A DNA stretch of 64,000 bases, taken from NCBI GenBank assembly GCA_001429555.1, contig LMSR01000020.1, positions 341,417 to 405,416 on the forward strand. Direction: 5' to 3'. Made by a program: the position numbers and the translations under genes. Shown here in pieces: positions 34,702-43,371 of the stretch. The DNA is from Nocardioides sp. Soil797 (GTDB taxonomy: Bacteria > Actinomycetota > Actinomycetes > Propionibacteriales > Nocardioidaceae). The notes below the pieces were generated by a model. The model was not told the DNA's origin and did not search any database. It saw nothing but the letters and a program-made list of their open reading frames with translations. Position 1 is the first letter of the stretch; every line of letters begins with the position of its first letter.

Positions 34702-35673
34702 CTAGAGAGTGAGGCGTGCGCGGTGGGTGTGTGCCTGCCCGAACAGCTGGGAGAGCGCGTGTGCGCGCTTGAAGACGAGCTGGGCGTCGTGCTCCCAGGT
34801 GATCGCGATGCCACCGTGCAGCTGGACGGTCTCGGAGGCGATCTTGTCGAGGGCATCGGAGCACCACGACTGCGCGATGGCCGCACGCTCAGCGAGCGTG
34901 GCCGCTGTGGCTTCCGTCCGTTGCTCCAGATGGGAGGCGGCGGCTGCAGTGGCCGCCCAGGAGGCTGAACGGGACGTCTCCACGAGGACCAACATGTCGG
35001 CCATCCGGTGCTTGAGCGCCTGGAAGGAGCCGATCGGGCGACCGAACTGCTCGCGTTCCTTGGCGTAGGCCACCGTCATCTCGAGTCCGCGTTGGGCAGT
35101 CCCGACCTGGAGCGCAGTGGCCAATGCCGCGGCCACGTCGCGCAACGGGCCCTCCGGTGCCGGTGGCGCGTCGACGGGTGCCAGGCGCAGCGTCTGGTCG
35201 ACCGTGACCGCCCCGGACTCGGGAGCCTCGACGAGCCTGAGCCCGTCGTCGACCGCGAAGACGTAGTCGGCGCCTGCGGCGTCCAGAACGGTGGCCGGGT
35301 CGATCACCACGGTGGCCCGTGCCCCGGCCGCGATCTCGGAGAGGAACTCGCCCTGGTCGGCCTCGGTGCCGTGCAGCCGAACGGCGGCAACCGCGATGGT
35401 GGATGCGAGCAGGGGCGAGGGGGTCAGCGTCCGGCCCAGCTCCTCGAGCACGACCGCCGACTCGAACAGGGTCGCGCCGGCGCCGTCGTACTGCTCCGGG
35501 ACGGCGAGCGCCGACACCCCGACCTGCTCGCACAGCATCGACCACAGGCGTACGTCGTAGCCCGTGTCCGAGTCGATCGCGGCACGCACGGCCTGGCTGT
35601 CGCTGTGCTTTCCCAGCAGGCCGCGGATCATGCCGGCCAGCTCGACCTGGTCCTCGGAGAGCCCGAAGTGCAT
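34702..35673 (-). CDS. fadE33: Acyl-CoA dehydrogenase FadE33-like, HIP pathway
   Basis: 323 residues, the short acyl-CoA dehydrogenase type that forms alpha2beta2 heteromers with a partner. Visible elements: MHFGLSEDQVELAGMIRGLL, AVPEQYDGAGATLFESAVVLEELG, REQFGRPIGSFQALKHRMADM and VQLHGGIAITWEHDAQL. Length and order (fadE33-fadE32-fadE31-fadD3) match Rv3564-Rv3561, the KstR2-controlled genes for degradation of the C/D-ring fragment. Stop codon at 34702. Confidence 0.85.
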   Translation of the reverse strand: MHFGLSEDQVELAGMIRGLLGKHSDSQAVRAAIDSDTGYDVRLWSMLCEQVGVSALAVPEQYDGAGATLFESAVVLEELGRTLTPSPLLASTIAVAAVRLHGTEADQGEFLSEIAAGARATVVIDPATVLDAAGADYVFAVDDGLRLVEAPESGAVTVDQTLRLAPVDAPPAPEGPLRDVAAALATALQVGTAQRGLEMTVAYAKEREQFGRPIGSFQALKHRMADMLVLVETSRSASWAATAAAASHLEQRTEATAATLAERAAIAQSWCSDALDKIASETVQLHGGIAITWEHDAQLVFKRAHALSQLFGQAHTHRARLTL

Positions 35674-35674
35674 C

Positions 35675-36637
35675 TCAGGCTCCCGTGGCGACGAGTGCGT
35701 CGAGGACGCGTTGGCGGTGGTGTGCGGTGGTGCCCCAGGCCGAGACCAACGCGCGGACCTTGGTGATCCAGATGCTCAGGTCGAACTCCTGCGTGTAGCC
35801 GATCGCCCCGTGCACCTGCAGCCCGACCCGCGAGGCACGGTAGGCGGCCTCGGCGCAGGCGACCTTCGCCGCGGACACATCGCGGGCGCCGTCCCGTGAG
35901 TGCAGCGACAGTGCGGCGCCGTGGACCAGGGGGCGGGCGAAGTCGAGCGCGATGCGTACGTCGGCCAGCTGGTGCTTGATCGCCTGGTAGGAGCCGATCT
36001 CCCGGCCGAACTGCCTGCGCTGCTTCACGTACGCGACGGAGTCGGCGAGCAGGCGCTCACCGGCGCCGAGCAGTTGCGCGGCGGTGGCGAGAGCCGCCTG
36101 GTCGAACGCGGCCTCCGGGGTGGCCTCGACTCCGAGTGGCTCTCCCGGGGTCACCTCGCAGAGCCGGCGGGTGGCGTCGACGGATGACCTGGTGCCGGTC
36201 ACGCTTGCCTCGACCAGTTCGCGATCGGTCACGGCGAGCACCAGTTCCGCGGCCTCGCCGTCCAAGGCGTAGGGCGTGTGCGGAGGTGCCGCAACGGTGG
36301 CAACCGTGCCGGAGGCGAGGCGCTCGAGCAGCGACGGGTCGGAGACCAGCGCCGGCAGGAACGCCGCAGACTCGACCCACGGGCCCGGGATGCCGTGGCG
36401 GCCGAGGGCTTCGAAGGCGATGACGAGCTCGACCGGGCTGGCGCCCATGCCGCCAGCCTGTTCCGGCACCACCAGGGCATTGACGCCCTGATCGGCCAGC
36501 CGGGCCCAGAGCTTGAGCCCGGCTCCGCTCTCGCCGGCGGCCCAGGCGCGAGCCACCGCGACCGCGTCGGACGCAGTGAGGAGCTTGTCGAGGGTGCTGG
36601 CGAACGACTCCTGCTCGGCAGTGAGGACGAACTTCAT
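35675..36637 (-). CDS. fadE32: Acyl-CoA dehydrogenase FadE32-like, HIP pathway
   Basis: 320 residues, short form like its neighbour. Motifs: NALVVPEQAGGMGASPVELVIAFEALG, RRQFGREIGSYQAIKHQLADVRIALDFARPL and VGLQVHGAIGYTQEFDLSIWITKVRAL. It is probably the partner subunit of FadE31 or FadE33, dehydrogenating an acyl-CoA after ring opening. The start overlaps the fadE31 stop by a base, and 1 bp separates it from fadE33. Confidence 0.85.
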   Translation of the reverse strand: MKFVLTAEQESFASTLDKLLTASDAVAVARAWAAGESGAGLKLWARLADQGVNALVVPEQAGGMGASPVELVIAFEALGRHGIPGPWVESAAFLPALVSDPSLLERLASGTVATVAAPPHTPYALDGEAAELVLAVTDRELVEASVTGTRSSVDATRRLCEVTPGEPLGVEATPEAAFDQAALATAAQLLGAGERLLADSVAYVKQRRQFGREIGSYQAIKHQLADVRIALDFARPLVHGAALSLHSRDGARDVSAAKVACAEAAYRASRVGLQVHGAIGYTQEFDLSIWITKVRALVSAWGTTAHHRQRVLDALVATGA

Positions 36638-37794
36638 CAGCGGGCTCCCTTCGGCTCGCGGGGCAGGCCGAGGATGCGCTCGGCCACGATGTTGCGCTGG
36701 ATCTCGTTCGTGCCGGCATAGATCGGGCCGGACAGCGAGAAGATGTAGCCGTCGGTCCAGGTCGACGCGACCTCCGACTCCGGGCCGAGCAGGTCTAGTG
36801 CGGTCTCGTGCAGGGCCACGTCGAGCTCGGACCAGAAGACCTTGTTCACCGAGCCGGCGGCCCCCATCGCGCCGCCATCGGCCAGCCGGGTCACGGTGCC
36901 CCAGGTGTAGAGGCGGTAGGCCTGGGCCTTGATCCAGGCATCCACGACACCATCGGCTGCTCGGCTGGCCCCGTCGCCTGCCGACGAAGTCGTGAAGAGC
37001 TCGACGAGCCGGTCGGCGGCGGCGCAGAACCGGCCGGGGGAGCGCAGCGAGAGGCCGCGCTCGTTGCCGGCGGTGCTCATCGCCACCCTCCAGCCGTCAC
37101 CGGGTGCGCCGAGCACGTCGGCGTCGGGCACGAAGACGTCGTCGAAGAAGATCTCCGCGAAACCGGCCTCGCCGTCGAGTTGGGCGATGGGGCGCACGGT
37201 GATCCCATCGGAGTCCAGGGGGAACAGGAAGTAGGTCAGGCCACGGTGGCGCTCGGCCGACGGATCGGAGCGAAACAGCCCGAAACCCCAATGGGCGAAG
37301 GCGGCGCGTGACGACCACGTCTTCTGGCCGTTGAGCACCCAGCCGCCGCGAGCGTCGTCGCGCGTGGCGGTCGACTTCAGGGAGGCGAGGTCGGAGCCCG
37401 CCTCTGGCTCGGACCAGGCCTGCGCCCAGACCTTCTCACCGGTGGCCATCGTGGGCAGGAACCGTTGCTGCTGCTCGGGCGTGCCGTGGTCGAAGATGAT
37501 CGGTGCGAGCAGGAAGATGCCGTTCTGCGAGACCCGGCCGGGTGCGCCCGCGCGGTAGTACTCCTCCTCGAAGATCACCCACTCCACGAGCGACGCTTCA
37601 CGGCCGTGGAACTCGCGGGGCCACGAGACCACCGACCAGCGGGCAGCGGAGAGCTTGGCCTCCCATTCACGGTGCGCCTCCCAACCCTCGGCGGTGTCCA
37701 TCGATGGCAGCGCCTCGGCGGGCACGTTCTCGCTCAGCCAGGCTCGGGCCTCATCGCGGAACGCGTGTTCCTCCGGGGTGAGTTCCAGGTCCAT
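36637..37794 (-). CDS. fadE31: Acyl-CoA dehydrogenase FadE31-like, HIP pathway
   Basis: 385 residues from the ATG at 37794; upstream open frame is not coding. Full-length dehydrogenase fold: MDLELTPEEHAFRDEARAWL, WAQAWSEPEAGSDLASLKSTA, WVLNGQKTWSSRAAFAHWG and the C-terminal GPIYAGTNEIQRNIVAERILGLPRE. Its ATG overlaps the fadD3 stop. Matches Rv3562 in length and position; acts on CoA thioesters produced after opening of rings C and D (known for the pathway, exact step inferred). Confidence 0.87.
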   Translation of the reverse strand: MDLELTPEEHAFRDEARAWLSENVPAEALPSMDTAEGWEAHREWEAKLSAARWSVVSWPREFHGREASLVEWVIFEEEYYRAGAPGRVSQNGIFLLAPIIFDHGTPEQQQRFLPTMATGEKVWAQAWSEPEAGSDLASLKSTATRDDARGGWVLNGQKTWSSRAAFAHWGFGLFRSDPSAERHRGLTYFLFPLDSDGITVRPIAQLDGEAGFAEIFFDDVFVPDADVLGAPGDGWRVAMSTAGNERGLSLRSPGRFCAAADRLVELFTTSSAGDGASRAADGVVDAWIKAQAYRLYTWGTVTRLADGGAMGAAGSVNKVFWSELDVALHETALDLLGPESEVASTWTDGYIFSLSGPIYAGTNEIQRNIVAERILGLPREPKGAR

Positions 37795-39431
37795 CAGTTC
37801 CCTTTCGCTTCGTGAGGTGCCGAGCCGGCTCTCAACTCGTTCTTGAGGACCTTGCCGGAGAGGTTGCGGGGGAGTGCCTCGACGAACTCCACCGACCGGG
37901 GGGCCTTGAAGTTCGCCAGTCGTCCGCGGGCGAACTCGATCACTTCGGCCTCGCTCACCGCGGCGTCGGTACGGCGTACGACGTAGGCCTTGCCGACCTC
38001 GCCCATGCGCTCGTCGGGTACGCCGATCACGGCGGCCTCCACGACACCGTCCAGACGGGCCAGGGCCTGCTCGACCTCGGCTGGGTAGACGTTGAAGCCG
38101 CCCGAGATGTACATGTCCTTGAGCCGGTCGGTGATGCGCAGGTAACCGGCCTCGTCGACTGCACCGATGTCGCCGGTGTGGAGCCAACCGTCGGCGTCGA
38201 TGGCAGCAGCGGTCGCCTCCTCGTCGTCGAGGTAGCCCAGCATCACCATCGGGCCACGGAACTGCACCTCACCGTCTTCGTCCGGGCCGCGCACCTCACC
38301 GCTCTCCGGATCGGCGATGCGCATCTCGAGCCCCTCGACGGCTCGCCCGCAGGTGGTGGCGACGACGTCGTCGGCGTCTCCGGGGCGGCACATGGTGGCC
38401 GTGACGCACTCGGTCATCCCGAACGCGGTGATGACGAGCTCGAAGGAGAGCTCGGTCTGCATCCGCTCCACGAGAGCCACGGGCACTGACGCCGCACCGG
38501 TGTTGGCCACCCGGAGGGACGAGGTGTCAGTGGTCGCGAAGGACGGTGCCTCGAGGAGTGAGTGGAAGATCGCCGGAGCACCCGGGAGCACGGTGATCTG
38601 CTTGTCCTCGATCAGCTGCAGGGTCTGCTCGGCGTCGAAGGCGGCCACCGGGAGGATCGTGCAGCCGGTGAGCACACCGGTGACGAGTCCGACCTTGTAA
38701 CCGTAGGAGTGGAAGAACGGGCTGATCACGAGATACCGGTCGGCCTCGTCGATGCCCAGAGTGCGGGCCCACACGTCGGAGGCAGCAACGGTCTGGCGGT
38801 GTGCGGTGAGGACTCCCTTCGACCGCCCCGTGGTGCCGGAGGTGAAGAGGATGTCGGCGACGTCGTCGGGGGAGACGGCGTCGGCGATCGCCTCGATCTG
38901 CTCGAGTGGTACCGACGAGCCGACCTCGGGCAGGTCGTCGAATCCGGTGGTGCCGGGCACGGACCCCTCGCCGATGCGAACGAGGGCCCGCACCGACGGC
39001 AGCCCCTCGACCACGTCGCCCTCTGCGCCGAGCTCGGACGCCCCGGACAGCTCGACGGCTGCTTCGTTCAGCTCCGCGATCTGCTCGCGACCCAGGAACC
39101 CGTCGGCGACGACGACCAAGGTGGCGGCGGTCCGCTCCACGACGTCGGCGACCTCGTGGCCGCGGTAGCGGGTGTTCAGCGGGACCAGTGTGGCGCCGGC
39201 GTAGGAGATGGCCAGACCGGCCACGACCCAGTGCCAGGTGTTGGGTGCCCAGATCGCCACCCGGTCACCGGGACGCACCCCGAGAGCGACGTAGCCACGA
39301 GCCGCCGAACGGACCCGCTCGTGGATCTCGGCCCAGGTGAACGTGGTGTCGCCGTCCACCACGGCCGCATTGGCGGCGTACGTCGTGGCAGCGCGGCGGA
39401 GGGCGTCGGGCAGGGTCTGCGGGGCTGTCAT
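37794..39431 (-). CDS. fadD3: HIP-CoA ligase (FadD3-like acyl-CoA synthetase)
   Basis: 545 residues from the ATG at 39431. AMP-binding P-loop LFTSGTTGRSKGV (about 180), FGMTECVTATM, the hinge region LHTGDIGAVDEAGYLRITDRLKDM and the C-terminal lysine in PRNLSGKVLKNELR. FadD3 activates HIP, the C/D-ring propionate left after HsaD, with CoA and ATP. First gene of the leftward KstR2 operon; a perfect KstR2 box lies 35 bp upstream. Somewhat longer than the mycobacterial enzyme. Confidence 0.88.
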   Translation of the reverse strand: MTAPQTLPDALRRAATTYAANAAVVDGDTTFTWAEIHERVRSAARGYVALGVRPGDRVAIWAPNTWHWVVAGLAISYAGATLVPLNTRYRGHEVADVVERTAATLVVVADGFLGREQIAELNEAAVELSGASELGAEGDVVEGLPSVRALVRIGEGSVPGTTGFDDLPEVGSSVPLEQIEAIADAVSPDDVADILFTSGTTGRSKGVLTAHRQTVAASDVWARTLGIDEADRYLVISPFFHSYGYKVGLVTGVLTGCTILPVAAFDAEQTLQLIEDKQITVLPGAPAIFHSLLEAPSFATTDTSSLRVANTGAASVPVALVERMQTELSFELVITAFGMTECVTATMCRPGDADDVVATTCGRAVEGLEMRIADPESGEVRGPDEDGEVQFRGPMVMLGYLDDEEATAAAIDADGWLHTGDIGAVDEAGYLRITDRLKDMYISGGFNVYPAEVEQALARLDGVVEAAVIGVPDERMGEVGKAYVVRRTDAAVSEAEVIEFARGRLANFKAPRSVEFVEALPRNLSGKVLKNELRAGSAPHEAKGN

Positions 39432-39465
39432 CCTCGTCCTTCGGGCGTCGGGCATTCTCAAACCA

Positions 39466-39479
39466 AACAAGTGCTTGGT
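39466..39479. promoter_or_regulatory. KstR2 box between fadD3 and fadE30
   Basis: AACAAGTGCTTGGT fits the 14-bp KstR2 consensus AnCAAGnnCTTGnT at every fixed position, inside the wider imperfect palindrome ACCAAACAAGTGCTTGGTA. It lies in the 93-bp divergent region and would control both operons. Confidence 0.9.
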
Positions 39480-39524
39480 AGGCTACCTTAGTCGGCAGCT
39501 GACCACATGCGAAAGGACTGGGTC

Positions 39525-40727
39525 ATGGATCTGAGCCACTCCGTCGAGGACGAGGACTTCCGTTCCGAGGTGCGGGCCTGGCTGGCCGACAACCTCGTCG
39601 GCGAGTTCGCCGAGCTCAAGGGACTCGGCGGCCCGGGCAACGATCTCGAGGCCCACGACGAGCGCCTGGCCTGGGACCGTCACCTGGCTGCGCACGGGTG
39701 GACCTGCATCGGCTGGCCGACCGAGCACGGCGGCCGCGGCCTCTCCCTGATGCAGCAGGTGATCTTCCATGAGGAGTATGCCCGCGCCAACGCGCCCGTG
39801 CGCGTCAACCACCTCGGCGAGGAGCTGCTCGGGCCCACCCTGATCGCCTTCGGCACGCCGCAGCAGCAACAGCGTTTCCTGCCGAAGATCCGTGCCGTGG
39901 AGGAGCTGTGGTGCCAGGGGTACTCCGAGCCCGGAGCCGGCTCCGACCTGGCCAATGTGGCGACGAAAGCTCGCCGCGAGGGGGACGAGTGGATCATCGA
40001 CGGCCAGAAGGTGTGGACGTCGCTGGCCCAGTTCGCCGACTGGATCTTCGTCGTTGCCCGCACCGAGCCCGGCTCGTCGCGCCACCGGGGATTGAGCTTC
40101 CTCCTCGTTCCCACTCAGCAGGACGGGGTCGAGATCCGGGGCATCGAACAGCTGACCAGTGGTGCCGAGTTCAACGAGGTGTTCTTCACCGGCGCCCGCA
40201 CCCGGGCAGACCTGGTCGTGGGGGAGCCGGGCCAGGGCTGGGGCATCGCGATGGGCCTGCTCGGCTTCGAGCGCGGGGTCTCCACGCTCGGACAGCAGGT
40301 GGGCTTCGCACGTGAGTTCGCCGCCGTGGTCGACCTGGCCCGGCGCAACGGCACCATCGACGACCCGGTCATCCGCGACCGGCTGGCCGACGCCAAGGTG
40401 GGTCTCGAGGTGATGCGGCTCAACGCCCTGCGTGGGCTCTCCCAGGTGACCGCCGGGTCTGACTCCTCCGCGGCCGGTGGGGCGGGCTCGATCGCCAAGC
40501 TGGTCTGGGGGAACTGGCACCGCCGCCTCGGTGAGCTGGCCATGCAGGTCGCCGGCCCCGACGGGCTCACTGCCCGTGGGGCGCCGTACGACCTGGACGC
40601 GTTCCAGAAGCTCTTCCTCTTCAGCCGCGCCGACACGATCTACGGCGGGTCGGACGAGATCCAGCGCAACATCCTGTCCGAGCGAGTGCTCGGCCTGCCC
40701 CGAGAGCCCAGAGAGGCACGACCATGA
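39525..40727 (+). CDS. fadE30: Acyl-CoA dehydrogenase FadE30-like
   Basis: 400 residues from the ATG at 39525 (AAAGGA upstream; an ATG at 39507 is in frame but lacks one). Motifs: DEDFRSEVRAWLADNLVGEF, CQGYSEPGAGSDLANVATKAR, IDGQKVWTSLAQFADWIF and YGGSDEIQRNILSERVLGLPRE. In M. tuberculosis FadE30 desaturates a hydroxylated HIP-CoA derivative at the start of C/D-ring breakdown. First gene of the rightward KstR2 operon. Confidence 0.88.
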   Translation: MDLSHSVEDEDFRSEVRAWLADNLVGEFAELKGLGGPGNDLEAHDERLAWDRHLAAHGWTCIGWPTEHGGRGLSLMQQVIFHEEYARANAPVRVNHLGEELLGPTLIAFGTPQQQQRFLPKIRAVEELWCQGYSEPGAGSDLANVATKARREGDEWIIDGQKVWTSLAQFADWIFVVARTEPGSSRHRGLSFLLVPTQQDGVEIRGIEQLTSGAEFNEVFFTGARTRADLVVGEPGQGWGIAMGLLGFERGVSTLGQQVGFAREFAAVVDLARRNGTIDDPVIRDRLADAKVGLEVMRLNALRGLSQVTAGSDSSAAGGAGSIAKLVWGNWHRRLGELAMQVAGPDGLTARGAPYDLDAFQKLFLFSRADTIYGGSDEIQRNILSERVLGLPREPREARP

Positions 40728-41527
40728 GCATCCACCGTCCCGAACAACCAGTCCCCGACTACGTCGCCGGCCACGGGCTCCTGGTCGACAAGGTGGTCGT
40801 GGTGACCGCTGCTGCCGGGGCCGGCATCGGCGTTGCCGTCGTACGTCGGGCACTCGAGGAGGGCGCCCGTGCCGTGGTCATCAGCGACACCCACGAACGT
40901 CGTCTGGCCGAGGCTGAGGCCGAGCTGGGCAAGGAGTTCGGTCCCGAGCGCGTGCGCAGCCTGGTCTGCGACGTGACCGACGAAGCGCAGGTCGGTGCCC
41001 TGCTCGACGCGGCCGACGAGTTCGGTGGCGTCGACGTCATGGTCAACAACGCCGGCCTCGGGGGTGAGGTCAACCTGCTCGAGATGAGCGACGAGCAGTG
41101 GCTGAGGGTCCTCGACATCACTCTCAACGGCACCTTCCGTTGCGTCCGGGCCGCAGGCAACCGCATGGTGAAGGTCGGCAAGAAGGGCGTGATCGTCAAC
41201 AACGCCTCCGTGATCGGCTGGCGTGCCCAGGAAGGCCAGGCCCACTACGCCGCGGCCAAGGCCGGGGTGATGGCCCTGACCCGCTGCGCAGCCCTCGACA
41301 TGGCCCAGCACGGGATCCGCGTCAACGCGGTCTCCCCGAGCCTGGCCATGCACCCCTTCCTCGAGAAGGTGACCACGCCCGAGCTGTTGGCCGAGCTCAA
41401 GCAGCGTGAGGCGTTCGGTCGCGCGGCAGAGCCGTGGGAGGTCGCCAACGTGATGGTCTTCCTGGCCAGCGACTACTCCTCCTACCTCACCGGTGAGGTC
41501 ATCTCCACGAGCAGCCAGCATGCCTGA
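40724..41527 (+). CDS. ipdF: Short-chain dehydrogenase IpdF-like
   Basis: 267 residues, classical SDR. Cofactor motif VVVVTAAAGAGIGVAVVRRAL with an altered TGxxxGxG (TAAAGAGIG), NNAG in VMVNNAGLGG, catalytic Ser-Tyr-Lys region VIVNNASVIGWRAQEGQAHYAAAKAGV. IpdF is assigned to the redox change of the ring-C oxygen function in the HIP-CoA pathway. It overlaps fadE30 by 4 bp and kstR2 by 8 bp. Confidence 0.87.
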   Translation: MSIHRPEQPVPDYVAGHGLLVDKVVVVTAAAGAGIGVAVVRRALEEGARAVVISDTHERRLAEAEAELGKEFGPERVRSLVCDVTDEAQVGALLDAADEFGGVDVMVNNAGLGGEVNLLEMSDEQWLRVLDITLNGTFRCVRAAGNRMVKVGKKGVIVNNASVIGWRAQEGQAHYAAAKAGVMALTRCAALDMAQHGIRVNAVSPSLAMHPFLEKVTTPELLAELKQREAFGRAAEPWEVANVMVFLASDYSSYLTGEVISTSSQHA

Positions 41528-42119
41528 GCAGAGCACCGAGAGCAGGCGCGACGAGCTGCTGCGCATCGCCGCCGGCCTCTTCGCGGAGAAGGGGTTCAAG
41601 AACACCACGGTGCGCGACATCGCCGATGCTGCCGGGATCCTCTCCGGCAGCCTCTACCACCACTTCGACTCCAAGGAGTCGATGGTCGACGAGATCCTGG
41701 TCAGCTTCCAGACCGAGCTGTTCGGCAAGTACGACGAGATCCTGGCCAGCGACCTCGACGCCCGGAGCAAGATCGAGCGCGCCGTACGCCTCTCCTTCGA
41801 GACGATCGATGCACGCGGCCCCGAGGTGGCCATCTTCCAGAACGACGCCGACCACCTCGGCAAGTTCGAGCGGTTCAGCTATCTCGCCGAACGCAACAAC
41901 CAGTCTCGCGAGGTCTGGATGACCCTGCTGCGTGAAGGTCTCGCAGCGGGTGTGCTCCGTCAGGACCTCGACCTGCAGCTCGTCTACCGATTCATCCGCG
42001 ACACCGTCTGGGTCGCTGTCCGCTGGTACCGACCCGGCGGCGACCTGAGCCACGACGACGTGGCCGACCAATACCTCCACATCCTCCTCGAGGGCATCAC
42101 AGTAGGGAACTCCTCATGA
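41520..42119 (+). CDS. kstR2: TetR-family repressor KstR2
   Basis: 199 residues from the ATG at 41520, matching the 200 of M. tuberculosis KstR2. HTH at about 25-50: KNTTVRDIADAAGILSGSLYHHFDSKESM. The ligand domain includes FQNDADHLGKFERFSYLAERNNQSREVWMTLL. KstR2 represses the C/D-ring genes and is released by HIP-CoA. Its gene lies inside the operon it is expected to control, between ipdF and fadA6, with overlaps on both sides. Confidence 0.9.
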   Translation: MPEQSTESRRDELLRIAAGLFAEKGFKNTTVRDIADAAGILSGSLYHHFDSKESMVDEILVSFQTELFGKYDEILASDLDARSKIERAVRLSFETIDARGPEVAIFQNDADHLGKFERFSYLAERNNQSREVWMTLLREGLAAGVLRQDLDLQLVYRFIRDTVWVAVRWYRPGGDLSHDDVADQYLHILLEGITVGNSS

Positions 42120-43279
42120 ACCAGGCCTACATCATCGACGCTGTCCGTACGCCGGTCGGCAAGCGCGGCGGCGCCCTGGCCGACATGCACTCGGCCGACC
42201 TCGGTGCCCACTCGATCAAGGCACTGCTGGAACGCACCGGGGTGGACCCCGGGGCGGTGGACGACGTGATCATGGGCTGCTGCGACACGATCGGTTCGCA
42301 AGCCGGCGACGTGGCCCGCACCGCCTGGTTGGTGGCCGGCCTGCCCGACCACGTTCCCGGAGTGACCATCGACCGCCAGTGCGGCTCGTCGCAGCAGGCC
42401 GTGCACTTCGCGGCGCAGGGCGTCATGTCCGGCACCCAGGACCTCGTCGTCGCCGGTGGCCTGCAGAACATGTCGGCCATCCCGATCTCCGCAGCCATGC
42501 TGGTCGCCGAACAGTACGGCTTCACCACTCCGTTCGCACAGTCGCCAGGGTGGGTCCAGCGCTACGGCGACGTCGAGGTCTCCCAGTTCAACTCGGCCCA
42601 GATGATCGCCGAGAAGTGGGACCTCAGCCGCGAGGAGATGGAGCGGTTCGCCCTCTCGTCCCACGAACGCGCCAGGACCGCGATCGCCGAAGGCCGTTTC
42701 CGCAACGAGATCGCACCGGTCACTCTCGCCGACGGCAGCGTCTTCGCCGATGACCAGTGCCCACGCGAGACCTCCCTCGAGAAGATGGCCGGCCTGCAGC
42801 CCCTGCAGCCGGGCGGCCGTATCACTGCCGGTGTCGCATCCCAGATATGCGACGGGTCCGCAGCCCTGCTGATCGCCTCCGAAGCAGCGGTCGAGGAGCA
42901 CGGGTTGAAGCCGCGTGCCCGCATCCATCACCTGTCCGTGCGTGGGGACGACCCGATCTGGATGCTGACCGGTCCGATCACGGCGACCCAGCACGCGCTG
43001 GAGAAGACGGGCATGTCGATCGACGACTTCGACCTGTTCGAATGCAACGAGGCGTTCGCCTCGGTCGTGCTGGCGTGGGCGAAGGAGACCGGTGCGCCGC
43101 TCGACAAGGTCAACGTCAACGGTGGTGGCATCGCCCTGGGTCACCCGATCGGTGCCACCGGTGCCCGGCTGATGACCACGCTGCTGAACGAGCTGGAGCG
43201 CACCGGAGGTCGCTTCGGGCTGCAGACCATGTGTGAGGGTGGCGGCCAGGCGAACGTCACCGTCATCGAGCGCCTCTGA
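42116..43279 (+). CDS. fadA6: Thiolase FadA6-like
   Basis: 387 residues, length as in M. tuberculosis FadA6 (386). Catalytic residues: C89 (IDRQCGSSQQA), H343 (LGHPIGATG) and C373 (MCEGGGQANVTVIE). It cleaves a 3-ketoacyl-CoA formed after ring opening in the HIP pathway. ATG overlaps the kstR2 stop (ATGA). Last gene of the operon, followed by a strong hairpin. Confidence 0.9.
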   Translation: MNQAYIIDAVRTPVGKRGGALADMHSADLGAHSIKALLERTGVDPGAVDDVIMGCCDTIGSQAGDVARTAWLVAGLPDHVPGVTIDRQCGSSQQAVHFAAQGVMSGTQDLVVAGGLQNMSAIPISAAMLVAEQYGFTTPFAQSPGWVQRYGDVEVSQFNSAQMIAEKWDLSREEMERFALSSHERARTAIAEGRFRNEIAPVTLADGSVFADDQCPRETSLEKMAGLQPLQPGGRITAGVASQICDGSAALLIASEAAVEEHGLKPRARIHHLSVRGDDPIWMLTGPITATQHALEKTGMSIDDFDLFECNEAFASVVLAWAKETGAPLDKVNVNGGGIALGHPIGATGARLMTTLLNELERTGGRFGLQTMCEGGGQANVTVIERL

Positions 43280-43300
43280 CCGAGAGCTGCCCCGGACGGC

Positions 43301-43335
43301 GGAACATCCCAGTCACGGGGTGACTGGGATGTTCC
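43301..43335. terminator. Bidirectional hairpin terminator between fadA6 and ipdC
   Basis: GGAACATCCCAGTCA (43301-43315) pairs perfectly with TGACTGGGATGTTCC (43321-43335) around a 5-nt loop. The two operons converge here; there is no T-run, as is common in actinobacteria. Confidence 0.88.
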
Positions 43336-43371
43336 GACGAGGTTCTCAGACGTGAACCGTCGGGGTGGTGC

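Noticed and set aside
36637..38187. Longer acyl-CoA dehydrogenase starting at 38187
   Set aside because: The extra 131 residues overlap the ligase C-terminal region and are low-complexity Arg/Gly-rich; the family start MDLELTPEEH is at 37794.
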